Source of the DNA: Streptococcus dysgalactiae subsp. dysgalactiae
GTDB lineage: Bacteria; Bacillota; Bacilli; Lactobacillales; Streptococcaceae
NCBI RefSeq assembly: GCF_900459225.1
Contig: NZ_UHFH01000003.1
Coordinates: 1,970,001 to 2,034,000, forward strand
Reading direction: 5' to 3'
Length of the DNA stretch: 64,000 bases
Shown: positions 60,805-64,000 of the stretch, one piece after another
How the letters are laid out: each line of letters opens with the position of its first letter
Numbering within the stretch: the stretch's first letter is position 1
Translations under genes and position numbers: made by a program
Notes under the pieces: model-generated
Database searches by the model: none
What the model was told of the DNA's origin: nothing
Seen by the model: the letters and a program-made list of their open reading frames with translations, nothing else

Positions 60805-60947
60805 CTTTACCCTCCTGTCGACTTTATATTACAACAAAAACAAGAATTGGCCTATAAAACTCTGAATGTTAAAATAAGATGTTTAAAGATATAAGACAGC
60901 TATCTAAATCTTATGAAACAAAGTTTACCAGCATTTATATATCCATA

Positions 60948-60986
60948 TAAAAAAAGAGAAAGCTAACCTAGCTCTCTCTTTTTTTA
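60948..60986 (-). terminator. Terminator of the second secreted-protein gene
   Basis: AAAAAAGAGA-AAGCT...AGCT-TCTCTTTTTTT hairpin, bidirectional. Confidence 0.8.
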
Positions 60987-61020
60987 TAGTATATTTTAAA
61001 AGTTTATAAAAATATATTAT

Positions 61021-61455
61021 TTAATAAAGACCTTTAAACTTTTCTTTATGTTCCTCATAATACTTCATAGCAGCATGCTCAACTTTATTGCTTATATGAT
61101 CATAATATTGTGGAATAAATACTTTGACAGGTTCTACCCATTTTGATCCACGATTTCCTTTAGGATATAAAGTAACAAATTTTCCTATTCCATTAACACT
61201 TTCATATTTCGGAATTAAAACCGGCCAATGAGATCCAGATTCATATCCACGTCCTCCTAACGGCGGTAACCATATTAATTCCATTTCGATATCAAGAGTT
61301 AAAGGGTCAGAAGTTTTATATCCTGTACCATCATATTTCTCTATTTTAATAATACCGTTTCCATCAGTATTTATTTCATTAGCATTTGCTGTACTTGTAT
61401 TAGCAAATGTTAGAAGTAATAAAGTAGAAAATAAAATTTTCTTTGCAGTTAACAT
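61021..61455 (-). CDS. Small secreted protein, family not recognised
   Basis: 144 aa; signal peptide of about 26 residues (ILFSTLLLLTFANTSTANA). The mature domain is beta-rich with aromatic/glycine patches (ELIWLPPLGGRGYESGSHW), then a basic segment (YPKGNRGSKWVEPVKVF) and a helical tail (VEHAAMKYYEEHKEKFKGLY). AGGAGG precedes the ATG, with a TTGACT-16-TAAAAT promoter upstream. Next to the paratox relic, it could be phage cargo or an exported effector. No known toxin motif seen. Confidence 0.7.
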   Translation of the reverse strand: MLTAKKILFSTLLLLTFANTSTANANEINTDGNGIIKIEKYDGTGYKTSDPLTLDIEMELIWLPPLGGRGYESGSHWPVLIPKYESVNGIGKFVTLYPKGNRGSKWVEPVKVFIPQYYDHISNKVEHAAMKYYEEHKEKFKGLY

Positions 61456-61547
61456 TACATCCTCCTAATATTTTATACTCATAATTTTATCACTTTTTTA
61501 AAAAAAGTCAAAAATCGATGGAGTAAACTTTTGGATGTATAGATGTA

Positions 61548-61785
61548 TATTATAGAAGTAGACAGAACTTTGTGTGTTATAATCTTTTTTATCAATAATT
61601 AAGCTAGTTTTCCCTAAATTTGATTTATCGCAAGTAACCGCTCACTGCTGCAAAAATACTTCTAAATCCTTTTCTCGCTCACACTTAAAAGCATTAAAAG
61701 AAGGTAGCAAACTTTCCTCAATTATGCCACCTTCAAGCAGTTCGCCTAGTGAGAATACGATATAGTCTCTCGCTTTTTAAATACC
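61548..61785 (-). pseudogene. Remnant of a GNAT-like protein N-terminus
   Basis: A minus-strand frame reads SLGELLEGGIIEESLLPSF, then NAFKCEREKDLEVFLQQ, a TGA, and DKSNLGKTSLIIDKKD. This resembles the N-terminus of GNAT proteins of toxin-antitoxin type. There are stops before and inside, and no acetyl-CoA motif remains. Confidence 0.5.
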
Positions 61786-61983
61786 TTTCTTAGTTTTTCT
61801 AAATATGCATTAGGGGGTTTATACTTTGACTCAAATTATTTTGACAGTATTATTGGTGCATTCTAGTTTAACAAAGCTATCGGATTGAGCTCTAGAAAGA
61901 TTAAAATTCTTTGTAAAACTAGTAGTTGCCATTATAACATGCCTTGAACTTTTTACCAATAAAAAGTGCGAAATTTTTTTGCG
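61786..61983. other. Non-coding spacer
   Basis: AT-rich sequence between the GNAT-like remnant and the csbD terminator; no feature recognised. Confidence 0.4.
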
Positions 61984-62021
61984 AAAAAACCGCCCTCAAT
62001 TAAGAGAGAGCGGTTGGTTTT
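61984..62021 (-). terminator. csbD terminator
   Basis: AACCGCTCTC...GAGGGCGGTT hairpin followed by TTTTTT on the minus strand. Confidence 0.8.
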
Positions 62022-62222
62022 TTATTTCAGTTTTTCTTTGACAGCATCTACTGTCCCTTCGACTGCTTCTTTAGCATCATCTACTAGTTCTTTACCTTTG
62101 GCAATTGTTTTTTCGACAAAACCTTTTGCTTCTAACTCTTTATCACCAGTTAGCTTCCCAGCACCTTCTTTAAGGCTGCCTGATGCTTGTTCAACTTTTG
62201 CTTTTAGTTTTTCTTCTGACAT
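62022..62222 (-). CDS. CsbD-family stress protein
   Basis: A 66-aa charged helical protein: [20 protein letters not shown] and [17 protein letters not shown] are typical of the CsbD/YjbJ family, general-stress proteins of unknown mechanism. GGAGGC precedes the ATG. Monocistronic. Confidence 0.88.
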   Translation of the reverse strand: MSEEKLKAKVEQASGSLKEGAGKLTGDKELEAKGFVEKTIAKGKELVDDAKEAVEGTVDAVKEKLK

Positions 62223-62335
62223 AATGTGCCTCCTTTGATTTTTACTTTATAATAACATTTTGATTATTTCTAGGCAAATAAAAAAGTAAGAACCGCTAGT
62301 GTTAGGCGATTCTTGCTAAAAATTTCTACTTATTT

Positions 62336-62488
62336 GACATTAGTCCAGTGCACTTTATTCCATTAATCATTGCCTTAACAGAATCATAATCTTTAAAACC
62401 TAAAAGCTTTGCCCTACTGTCATCTTCTTTACAAAGAACCTTCAAACTAGACTGTATTTTTCTCCATTTTTCTCTTTTTTATCCTGTC
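62336..62488 (-). pseudogene. C-terminal fragment of an unidentified gene
   Basis: A frame without a start codon reads KREKWRKIQSSLKVLCKEDD, then SRAKLLGFKDYDSVKAMING and ends GLMSNK-stop. It looks like the tail of a coding sequence. Family unknown. Confidence 0.3.
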
Positions 62489-62490
62489 AA

Positions 62491-62543
62491 AAAAAATAAA
62501 AGCCTTGATTTAAAAACGTTTTTACGAGGTTAATCAAGGCTTC
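62491..62543 (-). terminator. tRNA-Cys terminator
   Basis: AAGCCTTGATT...AATCAAGGCTT stem and a T-rich tail on the minus strand, directly after the tRNA. Confidence 0.8.
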
Positions 62544-62556
62544 ATTTGTATTATTA

Positions 62557-62627
62557 AGGCGGTAGACGGATTTGAACCGACGATCAAGCTTTTGCAGAGC
62601 CGTGCCTTACCACTTGGCTATACCGCC
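62557..62627 (-). tRNA. tRNA-Cys (GCA)
   Basis: A 71-nt cloverleaf: acceptor GGCGGTA/TACCGCC, D arm GCCAAGTGGTAAGGC, anticodon loop CTGCAAA with GCA at 62595-62593, T loop TTCAAAT. CCA is not encoded. Confidence 0.96.
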
Positions 62628-63027
62628 ACAACACAAATTATTTTACCTTAATTCCCTATATCCGTCAAGTATTATTTCTAGTTCACAGGTGACACTATTT
62701 CTCCCTCTCCTAACAAACTAGCGCTTAATATTTTGGAAAAAGTCCTTTTTTAGATTAAGTTAGCTTAATTCATTGAAAAAAATTTAAATGAAAGCGCTTT
62801 AATTTGGTTAAATTTTCTGTTTAAACTAATTTTATTAACCCTTTGATTTCACAGGCTTAGTGGCTTATTTAGAATGATTTTAATGTATGTGATGCTATTC
62901 ACATCTAAATTGTCAGAAAACAATAGGCACTAATCTAGGAAAATCAAGGGTTTTTGATTGGACATACGCTTGTCGTTCTTTTATAATACAAGTATAAAAA
63001 TTTAATAAATAAGAGGAGGACAGCTAT
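62628..63027 (+). promoter_or_regulatory. ahpC upstream region with PerR box and cre-like site
   Basis: Promoter TTGGAC (62958-62963), 18-bp spacer, TATAAT (62982-62987). PerR box TTAGAATGATTTTAA at 62869-62883 matches TTAnAATnATTnTAA perfectly but lies about 75 bp upstream of the -35. A cre-like TGAAAGCGCTTTAA is at 62789-62802. Confidence 0.65.
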
Positions 63028-63588
63028 ATGTCTCTAATTGGAAAAGAAATTACTGAATTTTCAGCCGATGCTTACCATAATGGTAAATTTATCAAGGTAA
63101 CAAGCGATGATGTTAAGGGCAAATGGTCTATCTTCTGCTTCTATCCAGCAGATTTCTCATTTGTTTGTCCAACAGAGCTAGGTGACCTTCAAGAACAATA
63201 TGAAGCACTAAAAGCATTAGATGTTGAAGTTTACTCTGTTTCAACAGATACTCACTTTGTCCACAAAGCTTGGCATGATGATTCAGATGTTGTTGGTACA
63301 ATCACTTATCCAATGATTGGTGACCCATCTCATCTTATTTCTCAAGCCTTTGAGGTTTTAGGCGAAGATGGTCTCGCTCAACGTGGAACATTTATCGTGG
63401 ACCCAGATGGCATTATCCAAATGATGGAAATCAATGCTGATGGTATCGGACGTGATGCTAGCACATTGCTGGACAAAATCCGTGCTGCTCAGTACGTTCG
63501 TAAACATCCAGGTGAAGTTTGTCCAGCTAAATGGAAAGAAGGCGCAGAAACATTGACACCAAGTCTTGACCTAGTTGGTAAGATTTAA
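63028..63588 (+). CDS. ahpC: Alkyl hydroperoxide reductase subunit C (peroxiredoxin)
   Basis: A 186-aa typical 2-Cys peroxiredoxin. The peroxidatic Cys is in [12 protein letters not shown] and the resolving Cys in [10 protein letters not shown]; the YF-like C-terminal tail has changed to LVGKI. It reduces peroxides and is recharged by AhpF. AGAGGAGG precedes the ATG. It is 20 bp upstream of ahpF. Confidence 0.97.
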   Translation: MSLIGKEITEFSADAYHNGKFIKVTSDDVKGKWSIFCFYPADFSFVCPTELGDLQEQYEALKALDVEVYSVSTDTHFVHKAWHDDSDVVGTITYPMIGDPSHLISQAFEVLGEDGLAQRGTFIVDPDGIIQMMEINADGIGRDASTLLDKIRAAQYVRKHPGEVCPAKWKEGAETLTPSLDLVGKI

Positions 63589-63608
63589 CACCCCTAAGGA
63601 GGAAGATT

Positions 63609-64000
63609 ATGGCATTAAGTCCTGATATTAAAGAACAACTTGCCCAATACCTCACCTTGTTAGAATCTGATTTGGTTTTGCAAGCTTATCTTGGTGATGA
63701 TGAACAGTCTCAAAAGGTTAAAGACTTCGTGGAAGAAATTGCTGCGATGTCTGATCGTATTTCGGTTGAAGAAACTGTCTTAGATCGTAAACCAAGCTTT
63801 AAAGTTGCGAAAAAAGGACAAGATAGTGGGGTTGCCTTTGCTGGTCTACCTTTAGGCCACGAATTTACGTCTTTCATCCTTGCCCTCTTGCAAGTATCTG
63901 GACGTGCCCCAAAAGTAGATCAAGATGTTATTGACCGCATCAAGGCTATTGATCGCCCACTCCATTTTGAAACTTACGTCAGCTTAACCTGCCATAACTG
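63609..64000 (+). CDS. ahpF: Alkyl hydroperoxide reductase subunit F (5' part)
   Basis: The first 130 codons are present and the frame is open at the window end. MALSPDIKEQLAQYLTLLES begins the N-terminal thioredoxin-like domain, and FETYVSLTCHN leads into its redox CxxC, cut off here. AhpF passes NADH electrons to AhpC. Confidence 0.96.
   Translation, partial: MALSPDIKEQLAQYLTLLESDLVLQAYLGDDEQSQKVKDFVEEIAAMSDRISVEETVLDRKPSFKVAKKGQDSGVAFAGLPLGHEFTSFILALLQVSGRAPKVDQDVIDRIKAIDRPLHFETYVSLTCHN

Overview
The window is low-GC Gram-positive DNA from a pyogenic-group Streptococcus. Housekeeping genes closely resemble S. pyogenes (pgi, opuA, the ula ascorbate operon, ctsR-clpC, groESL, ahpCF). It also carries a thioester-domain fibronectin-binding adhesin, a RofA-like regulator, an M-like LPXTG gene and a phage paratox relic. 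The interval between nusG and leuS, which in S. pyogenes holds nga-ifs-slo, here holds only a decayed M-like gene. I therefore favour S. dysgalactiae or a close relative over S. pyogenes; this is inference from gene content and order, not from a database match.

Layout. 1-3.4 kb: truncated adhesin gene (-) divergent from a RofA-like regulator (+). 3.7-17.2 kb: mostly minus-strand core genes: pgi, a thioredoxin-like gene broken just before its CXXC motif, a PsiE-like membrane protein, the SRP RNA, a transglutaminase-like lipoprotein (+), tadA, an MBL hydrolase, a CHY zinc-finger gene with bioY, tgt, a DUF975 membrane protein (+), perR, a CoA-binding protein, a 37-aa membrane ORF and polA. 17.3-21.6 kb: glycine betaine transporter opuA and a lipid kinase. 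21.8-30 kb: L-ascorbate PTS and catabolic genes (ulaABCDEF, a PRD regulator, ulaG). The ulaA and ulaG promoters share a 42-bp motif at the same distance from the -10. 30.2-38.9 kb: leuS, the M-like pseudogene, nusG-secE-rpmG, pbp2A and a Rid-family gene. 39.2-44.7 kb: RluA synthase, TcaA-like protein, secreted C69 dipeptidase and a NUDIX hydrolase. 44.8-50.3 kb: stress cluster groEL-groES and clpC-ctsR with CIRCE and CtsR boxes, then a cold-shock gene.

50.5-62.5 kb is the accessory part. It contains an amidohydrolase pseudogene and a MarR-led cluster with a permease-acetyltransferase fusion, two more acetyltransferases, a small helical protein and an Na+/H+ antiporter. Beyond that lie a dead IS1182-type element, an orphan secreted protein behind a consensus promoter, an IS982 element with a 7-bp target duplication, a frameshifted paratox gene (prophage relic), a second orphan secreted protein, a GNAT-like remnant and csbD. 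The window closes with tRNA-Cys, ahpC and the start of ahpF.

Functional links visible inside the window: PerR (13.4 kb) with a perfect PerR-box match upstream of ahpC, CtsR with its boxes at its own operon and at groESL, and the ula regulator with the duplicated ula promoter motif. Several cre-like sites suggest CcpA control.
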